Of a stretch of DNA of 64,000 nucleotides, positions 17,979 through 26,474 are shown piece by piece. Source of the stretch: G965215055 sp965215055 (GTDB taxonomy: Bacteria > Pseudomonadota > Gammaproteobacteria > UBA4575); NCBI GenBank assembly GCA_965215055.1, contig OZ244046.1, forward strand, positions 62,001-126,000, given 5' to 3'. Numbering within the stretch: the first letter of the stretch is position 1; each line of letters opens with the position of its first letter. The position numbers and the translations under genes are program-made. A model generated the notes under the pieces. That model was not told where the DNA came from. It ran no database searches and worked only from the letters and a program-made list of their open reading frames with translations.

Positions 17979-18877
17979 AGTATGTGCGAGGGCAGCTTCA
18001 TCAAGGCGACTGCCTCGAAGTAATGAAATCGCTCGACGATCACTCAGTTGATTTGGTGCTGTGCGACCTCCCTTACGGTACGACACAAAACAAATGGGAT
18101 AGCGTCATTTCCCTTGAACAACTCTGGCAACAGTATCGTCGCATCGTTAAGCCAAGAGGCGTGATAGCTTTATTTTCGCAAGGTATTTTCACCGCACGCC
18201 TTATACTTAGTAATGAGCCTTGGTTTCGATACAAGTTTGTTTGGATTAAGAGCAAACCAACAAATTTCCTCAATGCTCGCCGACAACCCCTGCGGCAACA
18301 CGAAGACGTATGTATATTTTATCAAAGCCAGCCTGATTATCGACCAGTAATGTCGTACGGAAAACCGTATAACAAAGGAGTTAGGAAAGATCAATACACA
18401 GGTAGCTATGGAGATTTCAAACCTGTTCAAGTCAAGAGCAATGGCGAGCGTTTCCCAACAGACACACTCTACTGTAAAACGGCCGAGAGCGAAGCGGGTG
18501 GCCGTGTTTGGCATCCAACACAAAAGCCAGTGGCACTAGGGCGCTACCTTATTCGTTTATTCACTGGCGAAGGTGATCTTGTGTTAGATAATGCATTCGG
18601 TAGTGGTAGCTTTCTAGTAGCCGCTGCACTAGAAGGACGACATTTCATCGGAATCGAAAAAAACGAAGAAGTTCACCTTTTCAAGGAAGAGCGCATCGAC
18701 TACATGGAGGTTGCAAGGATCAGGCTTGCAGAAGTCGAGACCGCAATTGAGCAAATGGACGAGCCCGCTCCTTTATATTCCGATTTACAAGCCAATGTGG
18801 GGTCAGGTGCAATAGGCCGGAGAGGCATGGTTGACGTAGATGCGACCATTCGCCAATCCCTGAAAGAAGTTGTATGA
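17975..18877 (+). CDS. DNA methyltransferase, beta class (N6-A or N4-C)
   Basis: SAM-dependent DNA methyltransferase of 300 aa. The catalytic motif comes first: CDLPYGTT (about residues 30-37; Leu replaces the more usual first Pro of DPPY, a variant common in this subfamily). Then follow the beta-class marker HPTQKPVALGRYLI and the SAM-binding motif VLDNAFGSGSFLVAA. This order, catalytic motif before SAM motif, defines the beta class. It is coupled by ATGA overlaps to the RHH regulator upstream and to the 906-aa enzyme downstream, so all three form one operon. It probably methylates one strand or site of the recognition sequence of its partner. Confidence 0.9.
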   Translation: MKYVRGQLHQGDCLEVMKSLDDHSVDLVLCDLPYGTTQNKWDSVISLEQLWQQYRRIVKPRGVIALFSQGIFTARLILSNEPWFRYKFVWIKSKPTNFLNARRQPLRQHEDVCIFYQSQPDYRPVMSYGKPYNKGVRKDQYTGSYGDFKPVQVKSNGERFPTDTLYCKTAESEAGGRVWHPTQKPVALGRYLIRLFTGEGDLVLDNAFGSGSFLVAAALEGRHFIGIEKNEEVHLFKEERIDYMEVARIRLAEVETAIEQMDEPAPLYSDLQANVGSGAIGRRGMVDVDATIRQSLKEVV

Positions 18878-21594
18878 CCTCGCTTGGAACGGCGTACAAT
18901 GAACGGTCGTGGGCAATCGATCTCATTAGCTACCTGAAACACCTTGTTCAGCAAAGCGAGCGTCCCATCAAAGATGCAGGGGGCGAGCGCACTATACGTA
19001 CCGACGGCGGCGCATTGTTCCCAGACGTGCTCCTTTTTGGTGATAGGTCGACGGCCTGCATCCTTCAAGGGTGGGAGCTCAAGATGCCAGACACGAGCAT
19101 CCACGACATCGAGTTTCGACGAAATGCCGAGGCAAAGGCAAGAGTACTTGGCCTGGATAGCTTTCTGCTTTGGAATGTATCTGTCGCACATCTGTTTGTA
19201 CGATCTCAAGCCAGTGAAAACTATGTTCTAGAAAACACATGGTCGGACCTAGCAGATATCACGGACCGAGAAAGCGTCGCTTCCAATCGACAACGATGGG
19301 AGCAGGTAGCAGGAAGCATTGTTGGTTATCTCAACGACTTATTCGACAGAGGAGTTCTGGAAGGTCGCCAGTTTATAGACTCATATCGTAGTGGTGGGAT
19401 CACTACTCTGATTATGGAAAATACAGGCTTAGTAGAGCAAGCCTTGAAGGAGTCTGCGAAGCGCGATGCTGAACTCCGTGCGAGAATGACACTGTGGTGG
19501 AACCAGTTCCAAACCGAATATCTTGGAACTCATATGGAGCCGGTGCTCGCACAAGCTGTTATTGTCAACTGGATTGCTAAAATTCTGTTTGCACATATTT
19601 TGAGGGAAAAGGACTCGAGAGCACGGCGAGTATCTCACATTCAAGATCAAACCACACCGGTACAAGCTCTACAATTATTTAAACAGTTGTCTAAAGATTG
19701 TAACTTTTGGACTATTTTCTCTGACAGTTTAGCCTTGTCCACTCTCCCCGATAAGCCTTGGCACGAACTTAAGCAATTCAATCGTCTGCTGATAGACCTG
19801 AGAGTTGGGTCGGTCAATCAGCATCAGCTTGCCAGAATCCTAGAAGCTACGGTCGAGGTCGCCCGACGGAAGCTGCGTGGGCAATACCCAACACCCATGC
19901 CGCTTGCTAGAGTTCTGGTTAATCTTTGCCTTAGAGATATTGTTTCCGACCGCTTTCTTGATCCTTGTTGCGGGAGTGGAACAATTGCGCGAGCAGCTTT
20001 GGAACAGAAGCTAAGCTTTGGTGTACTACCAGCGGACGCAGCGAGGTCAGTGTTTGCTGGCGATCAGGACCCGCAAGCGACTCAGATTGCCACCTTCGCA
20101 CTTGCAAATCCAAGTTTGATGAATGTTCCCTTGCGTATATTTCAACAGGATGCGTTCTCCTTAGATCCAACGACGGAGCTAGAATTCCAGAACCCAGCGA
20201 ATGGCGCACCGTTCGTAAAGCGTATGGGTTTGTTTCAAGCTATTGCGTGCAACCTTCCCTTTGTAGCTCAGGCTGGGCGAGCACGATATAGAAATGCGAT
20301 TCGCAGCATAACCGAGCAGCTAAAGCGAGACGGGCAAGAGTTTTCTGGTCGGGCGGATGTTGCTGCATATCTACCGTTTGCTTTGCATCCCTTGCTGGCC
20401 GATCACGGTAGACTTGGCATAATAATTACTAATGCTTGGCTTGGCACAGATTGGGGTGATGCGTTCTACGATTCTCTCAGCCGGTATTATGACCTGAAAT
20501 TTGTCATTACTTCGGGTGCAGGACGATGGTTCCAAAGTAGCGATGTAGTAACGAACATTTTGATTATGGAGAAGAAGAAAAATCCTAATACGGCTAGTGG
20601 GGATATCAAATTTATTGTCTTGAAGCGACCATTGGAGAAGTTCGAAGAAGAGGAAGATCAGCGAATTGCCGCCGCTCAAATTGAGCTGGGACAAGCTCAT
20701 TCTGAAACTATGAGTATACGTACAATCAGTCCAGTGCGCCTTTCTCATTTTCGCAGACATGGTCTTGGGGGGACTGCTCAGTTCGTCAATTCTGATTGGG
20801 TATTGGATTTGCCGCTGGTCCCCTTGAGTGAACATTTTCAGATCCGACGTGGCGAAAGACGAGGAATGAATGCACTGTTCTACCCAGCAGAGGGACACGG
20901 CATTGAAGCCGAATATATTCGACCCTTGGCAAAAAGTCCTGCGGATTTTGTGCGATTGACCGGAGAGGCAGCCAAAGAGGCTTTTTCGTGTTCTCGAACT
21001 TTGGATGAACTGCAAGAATTGGGGCATCACGGAGCATTGAATTGGATAGGGCAATTCAGTACTCCTGAAAACATCAAAAAGCTGTCCCAAAGTACGATTC
21101 ATTGGTATGAAATGAATGCCGACAGCCTAACCGAGTTGGTGATGTCCATAAACTACGGAGACAGGTTGTTTGTAGCAAGGCTTGATCCGCCTGCATTTGT
21201 AGACCAACGTTTGGTACGACTTGTGCCGAAAGCAGATATCGATATTGGATTATTTCATGCTTTGATGAATTGTAGTATTGGCATGTTCATCATAGAAGGC
21301 TTGGGATTTGGCCGGGGACTAGGGGCGTTGGACCTAAATAAGGATCGCATCGAGGCATATATGCATATGATTAACCCGAGCATTCTCAATAACAAGAAGA
21401 GAGAGGAAATAGTCGATAGTTTTTTACCCTTGTTGAGTCGAAAAATTCTGGGTGTTGCTGACGAATTGGAACAAGCTGATAGGCAAAAATTTGATGACCG
21501 GATTATTGAGATTCTCGGATTACATGTGGAACGGGAGCAAATCTACGATTGCTTGAGGAGTCTTGTCGAGATTCGTTCTACAGCAAACAGCTAG
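18874..21594 (+). CDS. Fused nuclease-N6 methyltransferase, type IIG-like restriction enzyme
   Basis: 906 aa. An N-terminal PD-(D/E)xK-like nuclease signature is visible: P50-D51 in ALFPDVLLF and E68-L69-K70 in GWELKMPD. A helical connector follows, then an N6-adenine methyltransferase domain with SAM motif FLDPCCGSGTIARAAL (D363-G369). The position of catalytic motif IV reads CNLPF (460-463) instead of NPPY/F. The C-terminal third (about 650-906) resembles a target-recognition plus helical region of type I/IIG enzymes. The first codon overlaps the stop of the separate methyltransferase. A divergent motif IV raises the chance that modification relies on that partner. No helicase motif is visible. 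Confidence 0.82.
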   Translation: MTSLGTAYNERSWAIDLISYLKHLVQQSERPIKDAGGERTIRTDGGALFPDVLLFGDRSTACILQGWELKMPDTSIHDIEFRRNAEAKARVLGLDSFLLWNVSVAHLFVRSQASENYVLENTWSDLADITDRESVASNRQRWEQVAGSIVGYLNDLFDRGVLEGRQFIDSYRSGGITTLIMENTGLVEQALKESAKRDAELRARMTLWWNQFQTEYLGTHMEPVLAQAVIVNWIAKILFAHILREKDSRARRVSHIQDQTTPVQALQLFKQLSKDCNFWTIFSDSLALSTLPDKPWHELKQFNRLLIDLRVGSVNQHQLARILEATVEVARRKLRGQYPTPMPLARVLVNLCLRDIVSDRFLDPCCGSGTIARAALEQKLSFGVLPADAARSVFAGDQDPQATQIATFALANPSLMNVPLRIFQQDAFSLDPTTELEFQNPANGAPFVKRMGLFQAIACNLPFVAQAGRARYRNAIRSITEQLKRDGQEFSGRADVAAYLPFALHPLLADHGRLGIIITNAWLGTDWGDAFYDSLSRYYDLKFVITSGAGRWFQSSDVVTNILIMEKKKNPNTASGDIKFIVLKRPLEKFEEEEDQRIAAAQIELGQAHSETMSIRTISPVRLSHFRRHGLGGTAQFVNSDWVLDLPLVPLSEHFQIRRGERRGMNALFYPAEGHGIEAEYIRPLAKSPADFVRLTGEAAKEAFSCSRTLDELQELGHHGALNWIGQFSTPENIKKLSQSTIHWYEMNADSLTELVMSINYGDRLFVARLDPPAFVDQRLVRLVPKADIDIGLFHALMNCSIGMFIIEGLGFGRGLGALDLNKDRIEAYMHMINPSILNNKKREEIVDSFLPLLSRKILGVADELEQADRQKFDDRIIEILGLHVEREQIYDCLRSLVEIRSTANS

Positions 21595-21618
21595 AATTGG
21601 GAGCGAAAGTCTGTTTCG

Positions 21619-21825
21619 ATGGCATCAGTCATTTTAGGCCCCCATCCCGAGCAAGGTGGCAACGGTGTGGCGAAATACAGAGACCGCTATAGCGTTTCCT
21701 ACTTAGGCACTGTGGAACTCACACCCCATGCATACTTGGTAGCACAACTACGTGGACAAACCGGGGCATACGAGGTCGTACGAGCTAATGCGATGGTGTC
21801 CTTTTCCTCATGCCAAGATAAATAA
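21619..21825 (+). CDS. Small open reading frame or gene remnant after cassette 2
   Basis: A 68-codon frame begins 25 bases after the restriction gene. The text PHAYLVAQLRGQTGAYEVVRANAM looks protein-like, but I do not recognise it. The last 41 bases run into the 3' end of the opposite-strand CPBP gene. The nearest GGGAG is too far from the ATG (about 16 bases). It could be the truncated start of an older accessory gene cut when the island was joined to the core, or chance. Confidence 0.3.
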   Translation: MASVILGPHPEQGGNGVAKYRDRYSVSYLGTVELTPHAYLVAQLRGQTGAYEVVRANAMVSFSSCQDK

Positions 21826-22666
21826 CAATCGTCAAGGCGATGCAAACCGCAGCGAGATAGCCGATTACGTTATCATAGTTGCCAGCCAGGTAGGCATATT
21901 CAGACGAAGTATTTGAATCGGTTGCCCGTTTGAAGACCTTGATGGTAAATACCCAGCCGGCATGAATTCCTATGCAGGTAGCAAGTTGATTGCCTCGAAC
22001 GTTTATGATCGCGAGCAGCATCCCTGCAAGGAATAACGCGATAAAGGAATCTACTATTTGTATTGGATGTAATAAGGCTAAAAAGGCATTGTTGACTACT
22101 GCAAAGCCACTTGACCAGTCCAGCGTGCTTGCATCAAGATGAATCTCGGGTCGTAGAAAATGTATGAAGGCATAAATAAAACTGGTCGTGACTACTGCAA
22201 ATAAGGCGGAATTGTATCGCTGAATTGCATTGAGCATTGCGCCGCGAAACAGGGTTTCTTCAATCAGGCCCACTAAAAGCCCCGTTATGGTTGCCATTAC
22301 CAGGAGCAGAGAAAGGCCGTTGAACGACCAGTCCCAATCCGGGTCGATAACCCTGTTGTGAGAGATCAGCAGCCCTGCAATGACGGGGAACATGATTAAA
22401 ATGCCTGTGCCGAAACCCTTTAGCAGCCGCTTCCAGAATAGTATCCGGTTTAAGTTGAAGCCTATTTCATGCCATGAGTTGAAGCCAAATCTCCTGAACA
22501 ATGCTATAAACAAGATTATCGCAATGACTAAAACGCAGCGGCTGACGACACGTTGGAAGTCTGGTTCAAACCAGTTTGTCAATAACAGGTATACCGGGTA
22601 AGAGGATATGGCTCCGCCCAGTAGTGCTAGTGCAAAAAAAGCGATAAATACAAGGATTGCCGGCAT
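21785..22666 (-). CDS. CPBP family intramembrane glutamic protease
   Basis: Multi-pass membrane protein of the CPBP (CAAX protease/bacteriocin-processing) family, which cuts peptide bonds inside the membrane. The signature motifs are present: EETLFRG (EExxxR), FIYAFIHF (FxxxH) and the third-helix His in GIHAGW. About eight hydrophobic segments. The open frame begins with a TTG at 22678, but the ATG at 22666 (MPAILVFIAFF) starts right at the first membrane segment and is preferred; neither has a clear ribosome binding site. Substrates are unknown. Some relatives give self-immunity to bacteriocins. It stands alone between cassette 2 and tRNA-Leu. Confidence 0.85.
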   Translation of the reverse strand: MPAILVFIAFFALALLGGAISSYPVYLLLTNWFEPDFQRVVSRCVLVIAIILFIALFRRFGFNSWHEIGFNLNRILFWKRLLKGFGTGILIMFPVIAGLLISHNRVIDPDWDWSFNGLSLLLVMATITGLLVGLIEETLFRGAMLNAIQRYNSALFAVVTTSFIYAFIHFLRPEIHLDASTLDWSSGFAVVNNAFLALLHPIQIVDSFIALFLAGMLLAIINVRGNQLATCIGIHAGWVFTIKVFKRATDSNTSSEYAYLAGNYDNVIGYLAAVCIALTIVIYLGMRKRTPSH

Positions 22667-22727
22667 GGTGACGCGCAATGATTGATGGGTGAGATGGCTG
22701 GATGCCGAGCGTCAGTATATTCGAGTT

Positions 22728-22758
22728 TTGACCATAATATACAGGAGTTCAGTATACT
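22728..22758 (+). promoter_or_regulatory. Probable promoter of tRNA-Leu (TAG)
   Basis: TTGACC (22728-22733) and TATACT (22753-22758), with a 19-base spacer, lie 24 bases before the tRNA. The spacer is longer than ideal. Confidence 0.45.
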
Positions 22759-22781
22759 GGCACAAAGTAACGCTGAAAATT

Positions 22782-22867
<86 letters not shown>

Positions 22868-22932
22868 ACTTTCACATATAACGGAAAACGACAGTAGACG
22901 ACGTTATTGAAACGTAGCTGGGCAAAGTATTT

Positions 22933-24225
22933 ATGCAAGTATCTGTAGAAACCACGGGTAACCTGGAGCGCAAGATGACGGTGGAAGTGCCAGCCGAGGA
23001 AATTACTTCCGCCTGGAAGAAAAAATTACAGGGTATAGGTCGCCGGGTAAAAATTTCGGGGTTTCGTCCTGGAAAGGTGCCCCTGGCGGTAGTGAAGCAG
23101 CGTTTTGGAAAGCAGGCGTTTCAGGAGGTTGTCGAGGATGCCATGCATTCGAGTTACCAGGAAGCCGTCCTTCAGCAGAAGTTGCGACCTGCCGGAAGCC
23201 CCAGCATCAAGCCATTGAATTTGAACAAGGGCGAGGACTTGAAGTACGTTGCTACGTTTGAGGTGTATCCGGAAATTGATTTGGCTGATGCAAGCAAGCT
23301 TGAAATTGAGGTCGCAAACGTCGAAATCACCGCAGGAGACGTTGATGACATGCTTGAAAAACTGCGCAGGCAGAAGATGGTGTGGAATGAAATAGACCGC
23401 GCTGCAAGGAAGGATGATCGGGTCACAATAGACTTCAGGGGTACCATGGACGGAGAAGAGTTTGATGGTGGTAGCCGGGAGGACTTTGCCCTTATAATAG
23501 GTAACGGTGAGGTAGTGCCGGAATTTGAAGAGCAACTTCAAGGTATGGCGGAGGATGAGGCAAAGTCCTTTCAGGTTACTTTCCCGGAAAATTATACGCC
23601 GCGGCACCTGGCTGGCAAGGTGGCGACTTTTGAAGTCAAGGTCAAAAAAGTCGAGGCAGGTAAGTTGCCTGAGCTTGACGGTGCTTTTGTCGAAGAGTTC
23701 GGCATAGAAGACGGTAATCTGGACGCCTTGAAGAAGCAGATTAAAGATAATATGGACGTTGAGTCTAAACGACGTAAAAAGGTATTTGACAAGGAACAGG
23801 TTATGCAATGCCTGGTTGAGGCGAACGAGATCGAGGTTCCCGGCTCATTGATCCAGCAGGAGATACAGGCGCTGCGCAAGCAAAGTATGAGCCAAGTAGG
23901 CGTCAAGGATGAATCTGAATTACCTGACACCATGTTTGAAAAGGAAGCCAGGCGCAGGATGTCGATCGGCTTGATTATCGGAGAAATTGTTTACCGCAAT
24001 AAAATCAAGCTGGATAACCAAAGGGTAAATGATCATATAAATATGATTGCGTCCGGTTATGCTAAACCGGATGAGGTGCTCAAGTACTATCAAGGCAACC
24101 ATCAGGCCATGGCGAGTGTCGAATCATTTGTTATGGAGGAGCAGGTAGTGGAATGGGTGCTTGAACAATCCAGGCAAACCCCCAGGTCGTTCACGTTTAA
24201 TGAGTTTGTTAATCAGCAGTCTTAA
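22933..24225 (+). CDS. tig: Trigger factor
   Basis: Ribosome-bound chaperone and prolyl isomerase that meets nascent chains at the exit tunnel. The ribosome-binding signature is GFRPGKVPLAVVKQRFG (about residues 43-59). The FKBP-type isomerase domain (about 150-245) begins at DRVTIDFRGTMDGEEFDGG. The C-terminal helical arms follow. Length 430 aa matches E. coli (432). It is first in the conserved tig-clpP-clpX-lon-hupB series; clpP starts 24 bases later, so the two may share a transcript. Confidence 0.97.
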   Translation: MQVSVETTGNLERKMTVEVPAEEITSAWKKKLQGIGRRVKISGFRPGKVPLAVVKQRFGKQAFQEVVEDAMHSSYQEAVLQQKLRPAGSPSIKPLNLNKGEDLKYVATFEVYPEIDLADASKLEIEVANVEITAGDVDDMLEKLRRQKMVWNEIDRAARKDDRVTIDFRGTMDGEEFDGGSREDFALIIGNGEVVPEFEEQLQGMAEDEAKSFQVTFPENYTPRHLAGKVATFEVKVKKVEAGKLPELDGAFVEEFGIEDGNLDALKKQIKDNMDVESKRRKKVFDKEQVMQCLVEANEIEVPGSLIQQEIQALRKQSMSQVGVKDESELPDTMFEKEARRRMSIGLIIGEIVYRNKIKLDNQRVNDHINMIASGYAKPDEVLKYYQGNHQAMASVESFVMEEQVVEWVLEQSRQTPRSFTFNEFVNQQS

Positions 24226-24249
24226 AATTTTACTGGTAGGGTAGTTATC

Positions 24250-24894
24250 ATGGCAAATAAAAATCCAGACTCCTATGCGCCGACCCCACGGGCGCTGAAC
24301 CTCGTGCCGATGGTGGTCGAGCAGTCTGCTCGCGGCGAACGTGCGTATGATATTTATTCGCGCTTGTTGAAGGAACGGGTCATTTTTGTTGTCGGTCCCA
24401 TAGAAGATCAGATGGCCAACTTGGTTGTCGCACAGTTGTTGTTCCTGGAGTCCGAAAACCCGGATAAAGACGTTTCCGTTTATATCAATTCTCCGGGTGG
24501 GTCCGTAAGCGCGGGCATGGCGATTTACGATACCATGCAATTTACCAGTACCGATGTCAGTACTTTGTGCGTAGGGCAGGCAGCAAGCATGGGGGCGTTG
24601 CTGTTGGCTGGTGGTGCAGAAAATAAACGCTATGCGTTGCCGCATTCGCGGATCATGATTCATCAGCCTATGGGTGGATTCCAAGGGCAGGCGTCTGATA
24701 TCGACATTCACGCGAGAGAAATTCTGAAACTTCGGGAAGAGTTGAACGTCGTATTGGCGAAGCACACGGGACAGCCGGTTAAGAGGATTGCCAAGGACAC
24801 GGAACGTGATCATTTTTTGAACAGCACGGAGGCTAAAGAATATGGTTTAATTGACGAGGTGTTGCATAAACGTCGGGAAATTCTCGACAATTGA
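24250..24894 (+). CDS. clpP: ATP-dependent Clp protease proteolytic subunit
   Basis: Serine protease that forms the two-ring, 14-subunit chamber and degrades proteins unfolded by ClpX or ClpA. The catalytic triad is S113 (GQAASMGA), H138 (SRIMIHQPMGG) and D187 (TERDHFL), spaced as in E. coli (111, 136, 185). The N-terminal 14 or so residues before ALNLVPMVVEQ are probably an autocleaved propeptide. 214 aa. A GGTAGGG-like ribosome binding site precedes the ATG. Confidence 0.98.
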   Translation: MANKNPDSYAPTPRALNLVPMVVEQSARGERAYDIYSRLLKERVIFVVGPIEDQMANLVVAQLLFLESENPDKDVSVYINSPGGSVSAGMAIYDTMQFTSTDVSTLCVGQAASMGALLLAGGAENKRYALPHSRIMIHQPMGGFQGQASDIDIHAREILKLREELNVVLAKHTGQPVKRIAKDTERDHFLNSTEAKEYGLIDEVLHKRREILDN

Positions 24895-24965
24895 ATAAGG
24901 GGAGTACCTGCTTAATTGCGGTCAAATTTTTCAAGCTGAGTGCTGCACAGGGCTGTAAATAGGCG

Positions 24966-24971
24966 TATAAT
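24966..24971 (+). promoter_or_regulatory. Probable -10 element of a clpX promoter
   Basis: A perfect TATAAT in the 139-base clpP-clpX gap, 62 bases before the clpX ATG. No good -35 lies 16-18 bases upstream (CTGCAC at best), so the assignment is tentative. Confidence 0.4.
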
Positions 24972-25033
24972 GGCACCTGCCCGGGTCATGAATCTCCGTC
25001 GGTACTTGAATTTTGAATGCTTGGTAAGTTGCT

Positions 25034-26320
25034 ATGAGTAACGACAACACAACTAAGAATCAGAATAACGGTAAACTCCTGTATTGTTCTTTTTGTGGCA
25101 AAAGCCAGCATGAAGTGCGCAAGCTTATTGCCGGCCCGTCCGTATTTATTTGCGATGAATGCGTTGAGTTGTGTGATGACATTATTTGTGAGGAGATGCA
25201 GGATCAGTCTCCCACGGGGAGTGCAAAGCTTCCCAAGCCCGCAGAAATTAACGCTATCCTTGATGAGTATGTTGTTGGCCAGGATCGCGCCAAGAAGGTT
25301 TTGTCCGTCGCGGTTTATAACCACTACAAGCGGATGGATGCGCGCAATACCGGCAAAAATGCAGTCGAACTTGCGAAAAGCAATATTCTTTTAATAGGTC
25401 CTACCGGGTCGGGTAAAACGTTACTGGCAGAAACGCTGGCACGTCTGCTGAATGCCCCTTTCACGATTGCGGATGCGACTACGTTGACCGAGGCAGGTTA
25501 CGTCGGTGAGGACGTTGAAAATATTATTCAGAAGTTGTTGCAGAAATGTGATTACGACGTTGACAAGGCGCAGACAGGCATCGTGTATATCGATGAGATC
25601 GATAAGATTTCCCGCAAGTCGGATAATCCATCCATTACTCGTGATGTATCCGGTGAAGGTGTACAGCAGGCATTATTGAAGTTGACTGAGGGCACCATTG
25701 CGTCTGTACCTCCACAGGGTGGACGCAAGCACCCGCAGCAGGAGTTTTTGTCGGTAGACACCAGCAACATCCTGTTTATTTGCGGGGGGGCATTTGCCGG
25801 GCTTGATAAGATAATTCTGGACCGAACGGAAAAAAGTGGTATCGGGTTTTCTGCGGAGTTGCGCAATAAGGGCAATGCCGTTAACAGGATAGGCGAGACT
25901 CTGCCTCACGTTGAGCCTGAAGATTTGATCAAATACGGTCTTATTCCCGAGTTTGTAGGGCGTTTGCCCGTTGTTGCAACGTTGAAGGAACTTGACGAGG
26001 AAGCACTGGTACAAATTCTGACTGAGCCGAAGAATGCAATCGTCAAGCAGTATAAACGCCTTTTTGAGATGGAGGGCGTAGAGATAGAGTTCCGTAAAAA
26101 TGCCCTCTGTGCGGTTGCACGCAAGGCAATGGACCGCAAGACCGGCGCGCGAGGATTACGCACCATATTGGAAAACGTGCTGCTGGAGACCATGTATGAT
26201 CTGCCCTCGCAAGACAGCATCAGTAAGGTAGTTGTTGATGAATCGGTCATTCTTGGGGACTCAAAACCTTATTTGATCTATGAGGGTTCGGAGTACGAGA
26301 AGGCTGCATCGGACGGTTAA
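25034..26320 (+). CDS. clpX: ATP-dependent Clp protease ATP-binding subunit ClpX
   Basis: AAA+ unfoldase that recognises tagged or specific substrates (including ssrA-tagged products of SmpB/tmRNA) and feeds them to ClpP. The N-terminal zinc-binding domain has C18, C21, C40 and C43. The Walker A motif is LIGPTGSGKTL (about residues 120-130). The pore loop GYVGED, Walker B IVYIDEIDK and the RKSDNPS region follow. The ClpP-docking IGF-type loop is visible as KSGIGFSAEL. Length 428 aa is standard. Confidence 0.98.
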   Translation: MSNDNTTKNQNNGKLLYCSFCGKSQHEVRKLIAGPSVFICDECVELCDDIICEEMQDQSPTGSAKLPKPAEINAILDEYVVGQDRAKKVLSVAVYNHYKRMDARNTGKNAVELAKSNILLIGPTGSGKTLLAETLARLLNAPFTIADATTLTEAGYVGEDVENIIQKLLQKCDYDVDKAQTGIVYIDEIDKISRKSDNPSITRDVSGEGVQQALLKLTEGTIASVPPQGGRKHPQQEFLSVDTSNILFICGGAFAGLDKIILDRTEKSGIGFSAELRNKGNAVNRIGETLPHVEPEDLIKYGLIPEFVGRLPVVATLKELDEEALVQILTEPKNAIVKQYKRLFEMEGVEIEFRKNALCAVARKAMDRKTGARGLRTILENVLLETMYDLPSQDSISKVVVDESVILGDSKPYLIYEGSEYEKAASDG

Positions 26321-26356
26321 ATCGTCCCCGGCGGCAACTGGCCGTATTCGAGAAGG

Positions 26357-26383
26357 CTTGAATTTATACTCGCACGCCCCCAT
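26357..26383 (+). promoter_or_regulatory. Sigma-32-type heat-shock promoter of lon
   Basis: CTTGAA (26357-26362), a 15-base spacer, then CCCCAT followed by CTT (26378-26386). This closely fits the sigma-32 consensus CTTGAA / CCCCATnT and lies about 90 bases before the lon ATG, where heat-shock control is expected. Confidence 0.7.
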
Positions 26384-26474
26384 CTTGATAATAGCGGCCC
26401 CCACGAACGCGAGCTTGGTTGTTTAATTGATGATGACACTAACTATTACCCTGTAGCTTGTTCAAGAGGTACTC

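Noticed and set aside
17531..21650. Possible attachment-site repeat between the tRNA-His 3' end and the sequence near 21640 (shared CCCCATC)
   Set aside because: Only about 7 bases match and no integrase gene lies between them, so chance is the simpler explanation.
24935..24945. GAGTGCTG upstream of clpX as half of a CIRCE element
   Set aside because: The other half (TTAGCACTC) is absent at the required 9-base distance, and clpX is not a usual HrcA target.
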